64,000 nt of DNA from Pseudomonas cavernicola (GCF_003596405.1 NZ_QYUR01000002.1:1070501-1134500); one strand, 5' to 3'. Positions 54,345-63,542 are shown, counted from the first letter of the stretch. Numbers and translations are program-made. Notes: generated from the sequence alone by a model not told the origin.

Positions 54345-54478
54345 GTAGGTTGGTGCTGAGCCGAAGGCGATGCCCAACAACCGGCCTGCAAGGCCGGGCT
54401 TGTGTGTGCGGGACCGAGCACCGGGGGAGTTGCGTGGCGACTCCATGTTGGGCATCGCTGCGCTCAGCACCAACCTAC
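54345..54478 (+). repeat. MITE-like repeat, copy 1 (cobL-cbiD gap)
   Basis: The 134-bp element has 16-bp terminal inverted repeats, GTAGGTTGGTGCTGAG and CTCAGCACCAACCTAC. Internal inverted pairs are CGATGCCCAACA/TGTTGGGCATCG and a CCGGCCTGCAAGGCCGG palindrome. A second copy lies inverted at 56353-56495. The two bracket cbiD and cobK. Confidence 0.82.
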
Positions 54479-54542
54479 AATGTTGTGCCCTGATAACGAC
54501 GTGGAGCCACTCACCTCCACCCACGGAACGACGAACTCTTGC

Positions 54543-55640
54543 ATGCGCGACGAGACCCCTGAACAGCCGGCGCCCCTGCGTAGCGGCTACACCACCGGCA
54601 GTTGTGCCACGGCCACCAGCCTGGCCGCCGCGCGACTGCTGCTCGCTGGTTCGGCCAGCGATGCGGTGGAAATCGTCCTGCCCAAGGGCAAGCAGGTGCT
54701 GATGCGTTTGGAGTTCTGCCGCCTGTTCGAGGAGGGTGCCGAAGCGGGCACCCTGAAAGATGCCGGCGACGACCCGGATGTGACCCATGGCGCCCTGGTC
54801 TTTGCCCGCGTGCGGCTGAGCGCCGAGCCTGGCGTGCGTTTCCATGCCGGGCCGGGTGTCGGCACGGTCACCAAACCCGGCCTGACCCTGGCGGTGGGCG
54901 AGCCGGCGATCAACCCGGTGCCACGGCAGATGATGACCGCCCACCTGACCCAGCTCGCCGCCGAGCACGCTTACGCCGGCGGTTTCGAGGTGGCGATCGG
55001 TGTCGAGAACGGCGAGGCATTGGCGCTGAAAACCATGAACCCACGACTGGGCATCCTCGGCGGGCTGTCCATCCTCGGCACCAGCGGCATCGTCCGCCCG
55101 TTCTCCTGCGCCGCCTATATCGCCTCGATCAACCAGGGCATCGACGTCGCCCGCGCCAACGGTTTCCAGCATCTGGCCGCCTGCACCGGCAACGCCAGCG
55201 AAGACACCATGCGCGCTTACTACAACCTGCCGGACACGGCCCTGGTCGAGATGGGCGACTTCGTCGGCGCGGTACTCAAGCATCTGCGCAAGGCGCCGGT
55301 GGAAAAGCTCAGCCTGTGCGGCGGCTTCGGCAAGATCAGCAAACTTGCTGCCGGGCACATGGACCTGCACAGCCGTCACTCCAGCATCAACCTGGCGCAA
55401 TTGGCTGGCTGGGCCGGGGAGATCGGCGCCAGCGCCGAGTTGCAGCAGGCCATGTGCGCCGCCAACACCAGCCAACAAGCTTTGGTGCTGGCCAGCGCCG
55501 CCGGGGTGAAACTCGGCGATGCGGTGTGCGCCCATGCCCTGGCCTTCGCCCGCAAGACAGTCCCGGCGCAGGTGCAGCTGGAGGTGTTCGCCATCGACCG
55601 GCAGGGCAAGATTGTTGGCATGGCGGTCGAGCAACGATGA
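54543..55640 (+). CDS. cbiD: Cobalt-precorrin-5B C1-methyltransferase (CbiD)
   Basis: CbiD performs C1 methylation with loss of the C20 unit in the anaerobic pathway; in pseudomonads it substitutes for CobF of the aerobic route. The 365-residue product starts [24 protein letters not shown], with the CbiD signature GYTTGSCA near residue 15. [17 protein letters not shown] residues ([17 protein letters not shown]) lie near 220. ATG 54543 is used; the frame upstream runs through the repeat. TGA overlaps the cobK ATG. Confidence 0.94.
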   Translation: MRDETPEQPAPLRSGYTTGSCATATSLAAARLLLAGSASDAVEIVLPKGKQVLMRLEFCRLFEEGAEAGTLKDAGDDPDVTHGALVFARVRLSAEPGVRFHAGPGVGTVTKPGLTLAVGEPAINPVPRQMMTAHLTQLAAEHAYAGGFEVAIGVENGEALALKTMNPRLGILGGLSILGTSGIVRPFSCAAYIASINQGIDVARANGFQHLAACTGNASEDTMRAYYNLPDTALVEMGDFVGAVLKHLRKAPVEKLSLCGGFGKISKLAAGHMDLHSRHSSINLAQLAGWAGEIGASAELQQAMCAANTSQQALVLASAAGVKLGDAVCAHALAFARKTVPAQVQLEVFAIDRQGKIVGMAVEQR

Positions 55641-56356
55641 GTCGTATCCTCCTGCTCGGCGGCATCACCGAAGCCCTGGGCATCGCTCGCCAGCTTGGCC
55701 CCGAGCACATCTACAGCCTCGCGGGATTGGGCAGGGTGCCGGATGATCTGGCTTGCCAGGTGCGCGTCGGCGGCTTCGGCGGCGCCGAAGGGCTGGCGCG
55801 TTTCATCGTCGAGGCAGGCATCGGCCTGCTGGTCGATGCCACCCATCCCTACGCCGCGCAGATCAGCCAGAACGCCGTCACGGCCGCACGCCTGACCGGT
55901 ATTCCCTGCTGGGCATTGCGCCGCCCCGGTTGGCAGGCGCAAGTCGGCGATGACTGGCGCGAAGTGGCGGACTGGGCCGGGCTGATCGAAGCGCTCGAGG
56001 ACTTTCGCCGCCCGCTGTTCACCCTCGGCCGCGAGCCGTTGCAGCACCTGCACGAGATCCCCGAGTCGCAACACTGGGCCGTGCGCTGCCTGCAATCCCT
56101 GCCCGGCAACCCACGCGCCGAAGTGATCGGTGCGCGCGGTCCGTTCAGTCTGGAAGGCGAGCGCGAACTGTTCGCCCGGCTGCGCACCGATGTGCTGATC
56201 AGCAAGAACAGCGGCAGCCAGTCCACCGAACCCAAGCTGCAAGTGGCGCGGGAACTGGGCCTGCCGGTGCTGGTGCTACGCCGCCCACAATTGCCCGAGG
56301 TCGACCGCGAATTCACCGACCCGCAGAGCCTGCTCAGCGCGCTTTCGCACGCGTAG
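55637..56356 (+). CDS. cobK: Precorrin-6A reductase
   Basis: CobK is the NADPH-dependent reductase converting precorrin-6A to precorrin-6B. The 239-residue product has the start [31 protein letters not shown] and [15 protein letters not shown] signatures. It is translationally coupled to cbiD (ATGA). Its TAG stop lies inside the terminal repeat of the element at 56353, so the extreme C-terminus was set by that insertion. Confidence 0.94.
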   Translation: MSRILLLGGITEALGIARQLGPEHIYSLAGLGRVPDDLACQVRVGGFGGAEGLARFIVEAGIGLLVDATHPYAAQISQNAVTAARLTGIPCWALRRPGWQAQVGDDWREVADWAGLIEALEDFRRPLFTLGREPLQHLHEIPESQHWAVRCLQSLPGNPRAEVIGARGPFSLEGERELFARLRTDVLISKNSGSQSTEPKLQVARELGLPVLVLRRPQLPEVDREFTDPQSLLSALSHA

Positions 56357-56495
56357 GTTGGCGCTGAACGAAGTGATGCCCAACAAGGAGTCGCCCGGCG
56401 ACTCCCAATGCTCGATCTCGAACGAAGCCCCACCTGAAAAGCCCGGCCTTGCAGGCCGGTTGTTGGGCATCGCTGGCGCTCAGCACCAACCTACA
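56353..56495 (-). repeat. MITE-like repeat, copy 2 (after cobK)
   Basis: The 143-bp inverted relative of 54345-54478 has termini GTAGGTTGGCGCTGAA and CTCAGCACCAACCTAC. The reverse complement shares GATGCCCAACAACCGGCCTG and the GGAGTCGC/GGCGACTCC pair with copy 1. The middle is partly replaced. It supplies the cobK stop codon. Confidence 0.82.
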
Positions 56496-56555
56496 TTCAG
56501 CGCAGCCACCGCGGCAGGAAGCCGCGCCGGCCGTTGGCGGTCACCGTCGAGCTGG

Positions 56556-57287
56556 CTATAGATCCTCGATAGCCCAATACTCCGCTCCCACTTCCTCCGC
56601 CAATCTTCGAGCCCTGCCCAACCGAATCGGTCCGCTTTCGATATCCACCAGTAGCGCCGGGCAGGCCATCGGCACAAGGGTCGGCCAGTCGCGCAGGCGG
56701 CCGTCGGTGAGGATCAGCAGGCGTTGCTGTTCGGCCGGCTTTTGTCGCTGCCGGCGCTCCAGCCAGGTCGAGGCTTGTTGCAGGGCTCCGATTAGCGGGG
56801 TGCCACCGCCGGCGCCAAGGTGGGTGAGCCAGTTGTGCAGGGCGGGGGAGGCTTTTTGGCCTTGCCAGAGCCATTGCGGTTGGTGGCCGGTGGCGTGGAG
56901 CACGGCGAGGCGGGCGCGTTGGCGGTAGGCCTGTTCGAACAGCGTGGCGAGCAGGCCCTTGGCCTGGGCGAGGGCGCCGTGGCGGCGGGTGGAGGCGGAG
57001 GCGTCGACGATTACCAGCCAGAGTTCGCTGGGGTGGCGGCTACGCGGGCGGCGTTGCAGATCGGCCAGGCACCGTGGGCGGCCGCGTAGCAGGGTGGCCA
57101 GCCAGTGGATCGCGCCCAGTTCGCCGTGCCGGGAGGCGCCATGGCGGCCTCCGTCGAGGCGGCCGGGTCTTGGTTTGGCATCCGCGCCAGTGACCTGTCG
57201 CGGGCGGATGCTCAGGGCTTTTTTGGCCAGCGCGGCAGCTCGCGCTGCGCGCCCATGGGCACCGGTAGGGCGGGCAATTCGCCCCAT
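56556..57287 (-). CDS. chlD: VWA-domain chelatase subunit (ChlD/CobT-like), probably made as a -1 frameshift product of chlI
   Basis: The von Willebrand A domain has a complete MIDAS: VDASAS (DxSxS), the GGGTPL Thr loop and LTDGR. As the partner of a MoxR/ChlI ATPase it is the CobT-equivalent subunit of the cobalt chelatase with CobN. No ATG, GTG or TTG start exists between the chlI stop and the VWA domain. The nearest is ATG 57287 inside chlI, behind GAAGG. An A_AAA_AAG site at the chlI end would instead fuse this frame to chlI, giving about 554 residues. The coordinates use ATG 57287 as the conservative start. Confidence 0.8.
   Translation of the reverse strand: MGRIARPTGAHGRAARAAALAKKALSIRPRQVTGADAKPRPGRLDGGRHGASRHGELGAIHWLATLLRGRPRCLADLQRRPRSRHPSELWLVIVDASASTRRHGALAQAKGLLATLFEQAYRQRARLAVLHATGHQPQWLWQGQKASPALHNWLTHLGAGGGTPLIGALQQASTWLERRQRQKPAEQQRLLILTDGRLRDWPTLVPMACPALLVDIESGPIRLGRARRLAEEVGAEYWAIEDL
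57178..57226 (-). promoter_or_regulatory. Programmed -1 ribosomal frameshift signal at the chlI end
   Basis: In the chlI frame the codons are CCA AAA AAG CCC TGA. This places the heptamer A_AAA_AAG (57224-57218) in exact -1 slippery register. The zero-frame TGA is at 57214-57212. A 6-nt spacer is followed by the perfect 8-bp stem GCATCCGC/GCGGATGC (57211-57204 and 57185-57178) with an 18-nt loop. The -1 frame is the VWA frame. Confidence 0.82.
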
Positions 57288-58219
57288 TGGCCTTCGCCGG
57301 CGCCAGCCTGCCCGGTCTGGGGGCTGGCGGCGGGTGGCGATTGCGGGGGCTGGGCGGCCGGCGGTGGGCTGTGGCGGCGGCGGTGCAGCAGGGCGAAGTG
57401 TTCGACCGCGTCGATATCCTCGGCGGCGATCTGCCCGGCACCGCGCCAAGCGGCGTGGGCGCGGGCGGCACGCAGCCAGACCAGGTCGGCACGCAGGCCG
57501 TCGACGCCGGCGGCGAAGCAGCGGCGGGCGATTTCATCGAGGGTCGCGTCGTCCAGCGCGATCAATGCCAACTGCTCACGGGCGACGATGCAGCGTTGCT
57601 GCAAGACACTTTGCGGCTCGGCCCAGCGTTGCAGAAAGGCCAGCGGGTCGGCATCGAAGGCCAGCCGGCGACGGACGATTTCGGCGCGCTCGGCCGGTTG
57701 CGGCTGAGAACCGAGCACCACGTTCAGGCCGAAGCGATCGAGCAGCTGCGGGCGCAGTTCGCCTTCTTCCGGGTTCATGGTGCCGATCAGTACGAAGCGG
57801 GCCTTGTGGTTATGGGAAATGCCGTCCCGTTCGATGTGGTTGACCCCGCTGGCGGCAACGTCGAGCAGCAGGTCGACCAGATGGTCCGGCAGCAGATTGA
57901 CTTCGTCGACGTAGAGCACCCCGTCGTCGGCCTTGGCCAGCAGGCCGGGGGAGAACTGTGCACGGCCTTCGCCCAATGCGGCGTCGAGGTCGAGGGTGCC
58001 GACTATGCGCTCTTCGCTGGCGCCCAGGGGCAGGGTGACGAAGTGGCCGCCGGGCAGCAGCTCGGCGACGCCTCGGGCCAGGGTCGATTTGGCCATGCCG
58101 CGCGGCCCTTCGATCAACACACCGCCAATCGCCGGGTCGATAGCCGCCAGGCACAATGCCAGCTTCAGCTCATCGGCGGCGACTACGGCGGCCAGCGGGA
58201 ATTGCAGGGTGTTGGTCAT
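57212..58219 (-). CDS. chlI: AAA+ chelatase subunit (ChlI/BchI/CobS-type ATPase)
   Basis: The 335-residue MoxR-clade AAA+ ATPase has Walker A GPRGMAKSTLA near residue 40, Walker B LYVDEVNLL, and sensor GTMNPEEGELRPQLLDRFG. After about residue 285 there is a Pro/Gln-rich linker (PPPAAQPPQSPPAASPQTGQ) like the one that joins ATPase and VWA parts in ChlD. Together with CobN it should drive ATP-dependent cobalt insertion. It ends at TGA directly after a -1 slippery site. It lies 52 bp after cobN. Confidence 0.92.
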   Translation of the reverse strand: MTNTLQFPLAAVVAADELKLALCLAAIDPAIGGVLIEGPRGMAKSTLARGVAELLPGGHFVTLPLGASEERIVGTLDLDAALGEGRAQFSPGLLAKADDGVLYVDEVNLLPDHLVDLLLDVAASGVNHIERDGISHNHKARFVLIGTMNPEEGELRPQLLDRFGLNVVLGSQPQPAERAEIVRRRLAFDADPLAFLQRWAEPQSVLQQRCIVAREQLALIALDDATLDEIARRCFAAGVDGLRADLVWLRAARAHAAWRGAGQIAAEDIDAVEHFALLHRRRHSPPPAAQPPQSPPAASPQTGQAGAGEGQWGELPALPVPMGAQRELPRWPKKP

Positions 58220-58271
58220 GGTCAGTCTTCCGAAAGAGTCAGCACTACAGGTACCGCAATAGGTAAACGAA

Positions 58272-61200
58272 TCAACCGCACTGGCCTTCCTCGCTATCCA
58301 TCAGCAAGTTCTCCAGTGCCGCGCGGTACTCGCCCGGTTCCTGCCACAGCCCGCGTTGCTGGGCTTCGAGCAGGCGTTCGGTGATTTCCTGGAGGGCGCC
58401 GGGGTTGTGTTGCTGGATGAACTCGCGGGTGTCCGCGTCCAGCAGGTAGGCGTCGCTCAGCAGCTCGTACTGATGATCGTCGACCAATTCGCTGGTGGCG
58501 TCGAAGGCGCACAGGTAATCCACGGTCGCAGCCATCTCGAAGGCGCCTTTGTAGCCATGCCGCTTCATCCCGGCGATCCACTTGGGATTGGCCGCGCGGG
58601 CGCGCACCACGCGGTTCAGCTCTTCCTTGAGAGTGCGGACGCGCGGGTTGTCCGGCTGGCTGTGGTCGCCGTGGTAACTGGCGACCTGCTCGCCGCGCAG
58701 GGTTTCCACCGCCGCCAGCATGCCGCCCTGGAACTGGTAGTAATCGTTGGAATCGAGAATGTCGTGTTCGCGGTTGTCCTGGTTGTGCAGCACCGCTTGC
58801 AGGCGCTCCAGGCGCTGGACGAAGTGCTCGCGGGCGGGCGTGCCGCTGTCCGCCGCACCGTAGGCGTAGCCGCCCCAGTTCAGGTAGACCTCGGCCAAAT
58901 CGGCGCGGGTCTGCCACAGACGTTCCTCGATGGCGTTCTGCACCCCGGCGCCATAGGCCCCCGGCTTGGAGCCGAAGATGCGCCAGCCGGCTTGCCGACG
59001 TGCATCTGCGGCGTCGACACCCTGGGTCTCCAGGCGTTGGCGTTCGAGGCGCACCCGGGCGGCCAGGGGGTTAAGGTCTTCCGGCTCGTCCAGTTCGGCC
59101 ACTGCCTGCACGGCGGCGTCGAACAGGCGGATCAGGTTGCTGAAGGCATCGCGGAAGAATCCCGAGACCCGCAACGTGACGTCCACCCGTGGGCGGTCGA
59201 GCAGCGACAGCGGCAGGATTTCGAAATCCTCGACCCGCTGGCTGCCGGCCTGCCATACCGGGCGTACGCCGAGCAGGGCCATGGCCTGGGCCATGTCGTC
59301 GCCGCCGGTGCGCATGGTCGCGGTACCCCAGACCGACAGGCCGAGCTGGCGCAGGTGGTCGCCGTTGTCTTGCAGGTGGCGTTCGAGCAGCAGGCTGGCG
59401 GACTGGAAGCCGATGCGCCAGGCGGTCGGTGTCGGCAGGTTGCGCACATCCACCGAGTAGAAGTTGCGCCCGGTCGGCAGTACATCGAGGCGGCCACGGC
59501 TCGGTGCGCCACTGGGGCCGGCGGGGACGAAGCGACCACGCAGGGCCGCCAGCAGCCCTGCGATTTCTGCCGGGCCACAGGCGTCCAGGGTCGGCGCGAC
59601 CTGATTGCGCAGCACCTCGAGCACTGGCGCGGTTTCAGTGCCGACGGCCACCGGCGCACCGAGCAAGGTCGCCTCGATCAGCTGCAAGGCAAATAGCTCC
59701 AGGCGCTCGCGGGTGTCGCCTTGAGTGCGCCAGGCATCGGCACTCAAGGCTTGCAACGCGACTGGGCGTGGCCCGTTCCAGGGGGTGGCCATTTCGCAGT
59801 TGAGCGGGTTGAAACCCAGCTCGAAATCCTTGGCCAAGGCCCGCAACAGGCTGGCGTTGGCGCCCCGGCCATCGCCACGGGGAATCCGCAGCAAGGCCAG
59901 CAGGGTGTCGATGCGCAGGCGCCCGGCCGGCGATTCGCCGAATATGTGCAGGCCATCGCGGATCTGCGATTCCTTCAGGTCACACAGGTAGGCGTCGAGC
60001 TGCGGCAGCCAACTATCCGGGTCTTCGTTGATCTGCAGTTGCAGTTCGCGGTCGAGCTGGGTGGCGCGCACCAGGGTGAGAATCTCGCCGCGCAGTTCGC
60101 TGGCACGGCGGGGGTCGAGCAGGGAGGCGTCGTAATACTCGTCGGCCAGCCGCTCGATATCGCGCAGCGGGCCGTAGCTTTCGGCGCGGGTCAGCGGAGG
60201 CATCAGGTGGTCGATGATCACCGCCTGGGTGCGGCGCTTGGCCTGGGCGCCTTCGCCCGGATCGTTGACGATAAAGGGATAGACGTTGGGCATGGGCCCG
60301 AGCAGCGCATCCGGCCAGCAGTTCTCCGACAGGCCGACGCTCTTGCCCGGCAGCCATTCCAGGTTGCCGTGCTTGCCGACATGCACCACGGCATTGGCGC
60401 CGAAGACTTGCCGCAGCCAGAAATAGAACGCCAGGTAACCGTGGGGCGGCACCAGGTCGGGGTCGTGGTACACGGCGCTGGCATCGAGCTGGTAGCCACG
60501 CGCCGGCTGGATGCCGACGAAGGTCAGGCCGAAGCGCAGGCCGGCGATCATCATCCGTCCGCCATGGTCGACTCGGTACATTGGATCCTGCTCGGGTTCG
60601 CCCCAGCGTTCGCGCACGGCCAGTTGGTTGGCGGCGGGCAGGCGTTCGAAGTGTTTGCGGTATTCGTCCAGCGCCAGGCTTTGCGCACAGGGGCGCAGGT
60701 CGAGGTTGTCCAGGTCGTTGGTCACCCCGCCCAACAGCAGGTGGATCAGCGTGGTGCCGCTGTCCGGCAAACCCTGCACCGGATAGCCCTCGGCTTGCAG
60801 GGCACGGAGGATATTCAGTGCGGCGGCCGGCGTATCCAGGCCGACGCCGTTGCCGATGCGCCCGTCGCGGGTGGGGTAGTTGGCCAGCACCAGGGCGATG
60901 CGTTTGTCGGCACTCGGCACGCGTGCCAGTTCGACCCAACGCCGCGCCAGCTCGGCGACGAAATCCATCCGCCCGGTTTCGGCCTGGTAGCAGACCACAT
61001 CGCTCTGGCTGCGCTCGCTGCGCCAGGCCAGGCCCTTGAAGCTGATGGGCCGGGTGATGATGCGGCCGTCCAGCTCGGGCAAGGCGATGTGCATGGCCAG
61101 ATCACGCGAACCCAGCCCCTGGGGGTTGTCGCGCCAGAGCGGTAGGTTGTCGAGGGCGCAGATGGCTTGCAGCACCGGTACATTGCGGCGGAACGGGCGC

Positions 61201-62033
61201 AGGTTGGGCGCCTCGGGGTTGGACTGGGCGAAGCCGGTGGTGTTGATGATCAGTGCGGCGTCCGTTTGCTCGAGCAAATCCTCCACCACCTTCAGGCAGG
61301 CTGCCTCTTTCAGGCTGGCCACGGCAATCGGCAAGGGGTTGAGACCCTGAGCCGACAACCGTTGGCAGAACGCGTCGATGAAGGCGGTGTTCGCCGACTG
61401 CACATGGGTGCGGTAGAACAGCAACCCGACCACCGCCTGCCCAGCACGCCAGTCGGCTTGCCAATGGCTCAGTGCGGCGTTGGCCTGTTGCGGGTGATAG
61501 AGGCCTACGCGCGGCAGCGGCTGCGGTTCGACCCAGGGGTAATCGGCACCCAGCCAGGTGCTGGCGAGGTAGTGATAGAGCTGCCTGGCGTTGTCTACCC
61601 CGCCTTGGCGCAGGTACTGCCAAAGCCGTTCGGCCTCGATGGCGCTGACGTTGCCCAGCGCCGTCAATTCCGGATCGTGGCTGTCGTCGCCCGGCACCAG
61701 GATCAGTTTGGCGCCGCGCGCGGCGAGCTCGACCAGACGCTCGACGCCGTAACGCCAGTAGCTGATGCCGCCATGCAGGGAGATCAGGATCAGCTTGGCG
61801 TGTTGCAGCACCTCGTCCACATAGAGGTCGACCGACGCATGGTTTTGCAGCTGTGCCGGGCTGGCCAGGCGCAGGCTCGGATAGTCCGCCGGCAGATCCC
61901 GCGCCGCCTCGGCCAACAGCGACAGGTGCGAGTCGCCGGTGCAGAGGATCACGACATCGGCCGGTGTCTGTGCCAGATGGGCGATGCCATCGGCGGGGAC
62001 GAAACCACCGGGCTGGGTGCGCAAGAGGTGCAT
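58272..62033 (-). CDS. cobN: Cobaltochelatase large subunit CobN
   Basis: CobN is the large subunit of the ATP-dependent aerobic cobaltochelatase, inserting Co2+ into hydrogenobyrinic acid a,c-diamide. The 1253 residues are the usual length. Family motifs include VVHVGKHGNLEWLPGKSVGLS, PFIVNDPGEGAQAKRR and SNDYYQFQGGMLAAVE. ATG 62033 has GGGAGG 7 nt upstream. It is the second gene of the cobW-cobN-chlI-chlD group. Confidence 0.97.
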   Translation of the reverse strand: MHLLRTQPGGFVPADGIAHLAQTPADVVILCTGDSHLSLLAEAARDLPADYPSLRLASPAQLQNHASVDLYVDEVLQHAKLILISLHGGISYWRYGVERLVELAARGAKLILVPGDDSHDPELTALGNVSAIEAERLWQYLRQGGVDNARQLYHYLASTWLGADYPWVEPQPLPRVGLYHPQQANAALSHWQADWRAGQAVVGLLFYRTHVQSANTAFIDAFCQRLSAQGLNPLPIAVASLKEAACLKVVEDLLEQTDAALIINTTGFAQSNPEAPNLRPFRRNVPVLQAICALDNLPLWRDNPQGLGSRDLAMHIALPELDGRIITRPISFKGLAWRSERSQSDVVCYQAETGRMDFVAELARRWVELARVPSADKRIALVLANYPTRDGRIGNGVGLDTPAAALNILRALQAEGYPVQGLPDSGTTLIHLLLGGVTNDLDNLDLRPCAQSLALDEYRKHFERLPAANQLAVRERWGEPEQDPMYRVDHGGRMMIAGLRFGLTFVGIQPARGYQLDASAVYHDPDLVPPHGYLAFYFWLRQVFGANAVVHVGKHGNLEWLPGKSVGLSENCWPDALLGPMPNVYPFIVNDPGEGAQAKRRTQAVIIDHLMPPLTRAESYGPLRDIERLADEYYDASLLDPRRASELRGEILTLVRATQLDRELQLQINEDPDSWLPQLDAYLCDLKESQIRDGLHIFGESPAGRLRIDTLLALLRIPRGDGRGANASLLRALAKDFELGFNPLNCEMATPWNGPRPVALQALSADAWRTQGDTRERLELFALQLIEATLLGAPVAVGTETAPVLEVLRNQVAPTLDACGPAEIAGLLAALRGRFVPAGPSGAPSRGRLDVLPTGRNFYSVDVRNLPTPTAWRIGFQSASLLLERHLQDNGDHLRQLGLSVWGTATMRTGGDDMAQAMALLGVRPVWQAGSQRVEDFEILPLSLLDRPRVDVTLRVSGFFRDAFSNLIRLFDAAVQAVAELDEPEDLNPLAARVRLERQRLETQGVDAADARRQAGWRIFGSKPGAYGAGVQNAIEERLWQTRADLAEVYLNWGGYAYGAADSGTPAREHFVQRLERLQAVLHNQDNREHDILDSNDYYQFQGGMLAAVETLRGEQVASYHGDHSQPDNPRVRTLKEELNRVVRARAANPKWIAGMKRHGYKGAFEMAATVDYLCAFDATSELVDDHQYELLSDAYLLDADTREFIQQHNPGALQEITERLLEAQQRGLWQEPGEYRAALENLLMDSEEGQCG

Positions 62034-62043
62034 AGGGTTACCT

Positions 62044-62143
62044 CCCTCTCCCGTTTACGGGAGAGGGATCGAGGGAGAGGGTTATAAGCCCACTGATAGA
62101 CAACTGGCCCTCTCCCCAACCCTCTCCCGTAAACGGGAGAGGG
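62044..62143. repeat. Paired CCCTCTCCC hairpins between cobW and cobN
   Basis: There are two 24-bp palindromes, CCCTCTCCCGTTTACGGGAG (extending to 62067) and CCCTCTCCCGTAAACGGGAG (62120-62143). Their TTTA/TAAA centres are mutually complementary, so the whole 100 bp is also one large inverted repeat. The same core occurs at 29983-30006 in the atp operon. Confidence 0.82.
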
Positions 62144-62162
62144 AGCAAACGTGGCGTGATGC

Positions 62163-63215
62163 TCACAGCAACGAGGTCTTCAGCTCGTTGCTGATAAGCG
62201 CCTGGTCTAGCTCCTGGCCGATCACCACCAGATGGCTGGTGCGGCTTTCATCGGTGCGCCAGGCGCGATCGAAATGTTTGTCGAAACGCTTGCCGACCCC
62301 TTGGATCAGCAGGCGCATGGGCTTGCCGGGAATCGCCGCGAAGCCCTTGATGCGCAGAACGCCATGGCGCTCGACCAGGCCATTGAGGGCGGTCAGCAGC
62401 AGCGCTTCTTCCACTTCCGGCAGCTCGACGGCGAAGGAGTCGAACTCGTCGTGGTCGTGCTCTTCGTGGTCTTCCAGATCGTGGTGGGTCTTGCGGCCGT
62501 CGATGTGCAGCTCGGTTTCCGAATTCAAGCCCAGCAGGATCGAGATCGGCAGCTCGCCACCGCGCGCTTCGATGACTTTCACCGCCGCCGGCAATTCTTC
62601 CGCCACTTCTGCACGGACGGCGGCCAGCGCTTCAGGGCTGAGCAGGTCGGCTTTGTTGAGGATGACCAGGTCGGCGCTGGCCAGTTGGTCGGCGAACAAC
62701 TCGTGCAGCGGCGATTCGTGGTCGAGGTTCGGGTCTTCACGGCGCTGGGCGTCGACCTGATCCGGGAAGGCGGCGAAGGTGCCGGCGGCCACGGCTGGGC
62801 TGTCGACCACGGTGATGACCGCGTCGACGGTGCAGGCGTTGCGGATTTCCGGCCAATTGAAGGCTTGCACCAGTGGTTTGGGCAACGCCAGGCCGGAGGT
62901 CTCGATGAGAATCTGGTCGAGGTCGCCACGCCGCGCCACCAGTTCACGCATGACCGGGAAGAACTCTTCCTGCACGGTGCAGCACAGGCAGCCGTTGGCC
63001 AGCTCGAACACCCGGCCGACGGCTTCTTCTTCACTGCAGCCGATCGAGCATTGCTTGAGGATTTCGCCGTCGATGCCGAGTTCGCCGAACTCGTTGACGA
63101 TCACCGCGATGCGTCGCCCTTCGGCGTTGTTGAGCATGTGTCGCAGCAGGGTGGTTTTACCGGCGCCGAGAAAGCCGGTAACGATGGTGACGGGAAGTTT
63201 GGCCAAGGTTTTCAT
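62163..63215 (-). CDS. cobW: CobW-family GTPase / metallochaperone
   Basis: CobW is a G3E GTPase thought to deliver cobalt to the chelatase. The 350-residue product starts MKTLAKLPVTIVTGFLGAGKTTLL (Walker A). It has the metal-binding CLCC (GCLCCT), the base-recognition motif NKAD, and a histidine/acid-rich stretch HHDLEDHEEHDHDE near residue 260. ATG 63215 is used; the ORF extends 28 codons upstream without similarity. It is the first gene after a cobalamin riboswitch, upstream of cobN. Confidence 0.95.
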   Translation of the reverse strand: MKTLAKLPVTIVTGFLGAGKTTLLRHMLNNAEGRRIAVIVNEFGELGIDGEILKQCSIGCSEEEAVGRVFELANGCLCCTVQEEFFPVMRELVARRGDLDQILIETSGLALPKPLVQAFNWPEIRNACTVDAVITVVDSPAVAAGTFAAFPDQVDAQRREDPNLDHESPLHELFADQLASADLVILNKADLLSPEALAAVRAEVAEELPAAVKVIEARGGELPISILLGLNSETELHIDGRKTHHDLEDHEEHDHDEFDSFAVELPEVEEALLLTALNGLVERHGVLRIKGFAAIPGKPMRLLIQGVGKRFDKHFDRAWRTDESRTSHLVVIGQELDQALISNELKTSLL

Positions 63216-63349
63216 GCGTCGCGCAGCCCTGTTCAGATCGAAGCGAAATCGGATCGGCGGGCATGCGGGACGAGCGTAGCGGAGCACCAGGGCCCGCATT
63301 GCGAGTTCGCCACCGGATCACCCCGCCCGGTTGTCGTAAAAAGCAGCTC

Positions 63350-63500
63350 GAAGGCAGGTCTCCTGGCTCACGACCTGGCCCGCTCTCCTAATCAGGGGCC
63401 CCTCTCTTCGCCTTCCCGCGTACAGCAGTGGCATTGGAAGAGATCAAGTCGCTTACAGTTGCGGGGGCAGCCACGGCGTTCAACCGCGTTCCCTCTTAGC
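63350..63500 (-). promoter_or_regulatory. Cobalamin riboswitch upstream of cobW
   Basis: Minus-strand landmarks occur in order: AAGAGGGAACGCGG near 63482-63495, GGCTGCCCCCGCAACTGTAA near 63455-63474, GGGAAGGCGAAGAG near 63405-63418, and the B12 box AGCCAGGAGACCTGCC at 63353-63368. It is expected to switch off cobW-cobN-chlI-chlD at high cobalamin. Confidence 0.94.
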
Positions 63501-63542
63501 TCTGGCGCTAGCAAGCTCTGCCCAGAGAACCTCGAAGCGGCA

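Noticed and set aside
54602-56356. 584-residue frame running through cbiD into cobK
   Set aside because: Only its last 239 residues (cobK, from 55637) are real; the upstream part is an out-of-frame reading of cbiD.
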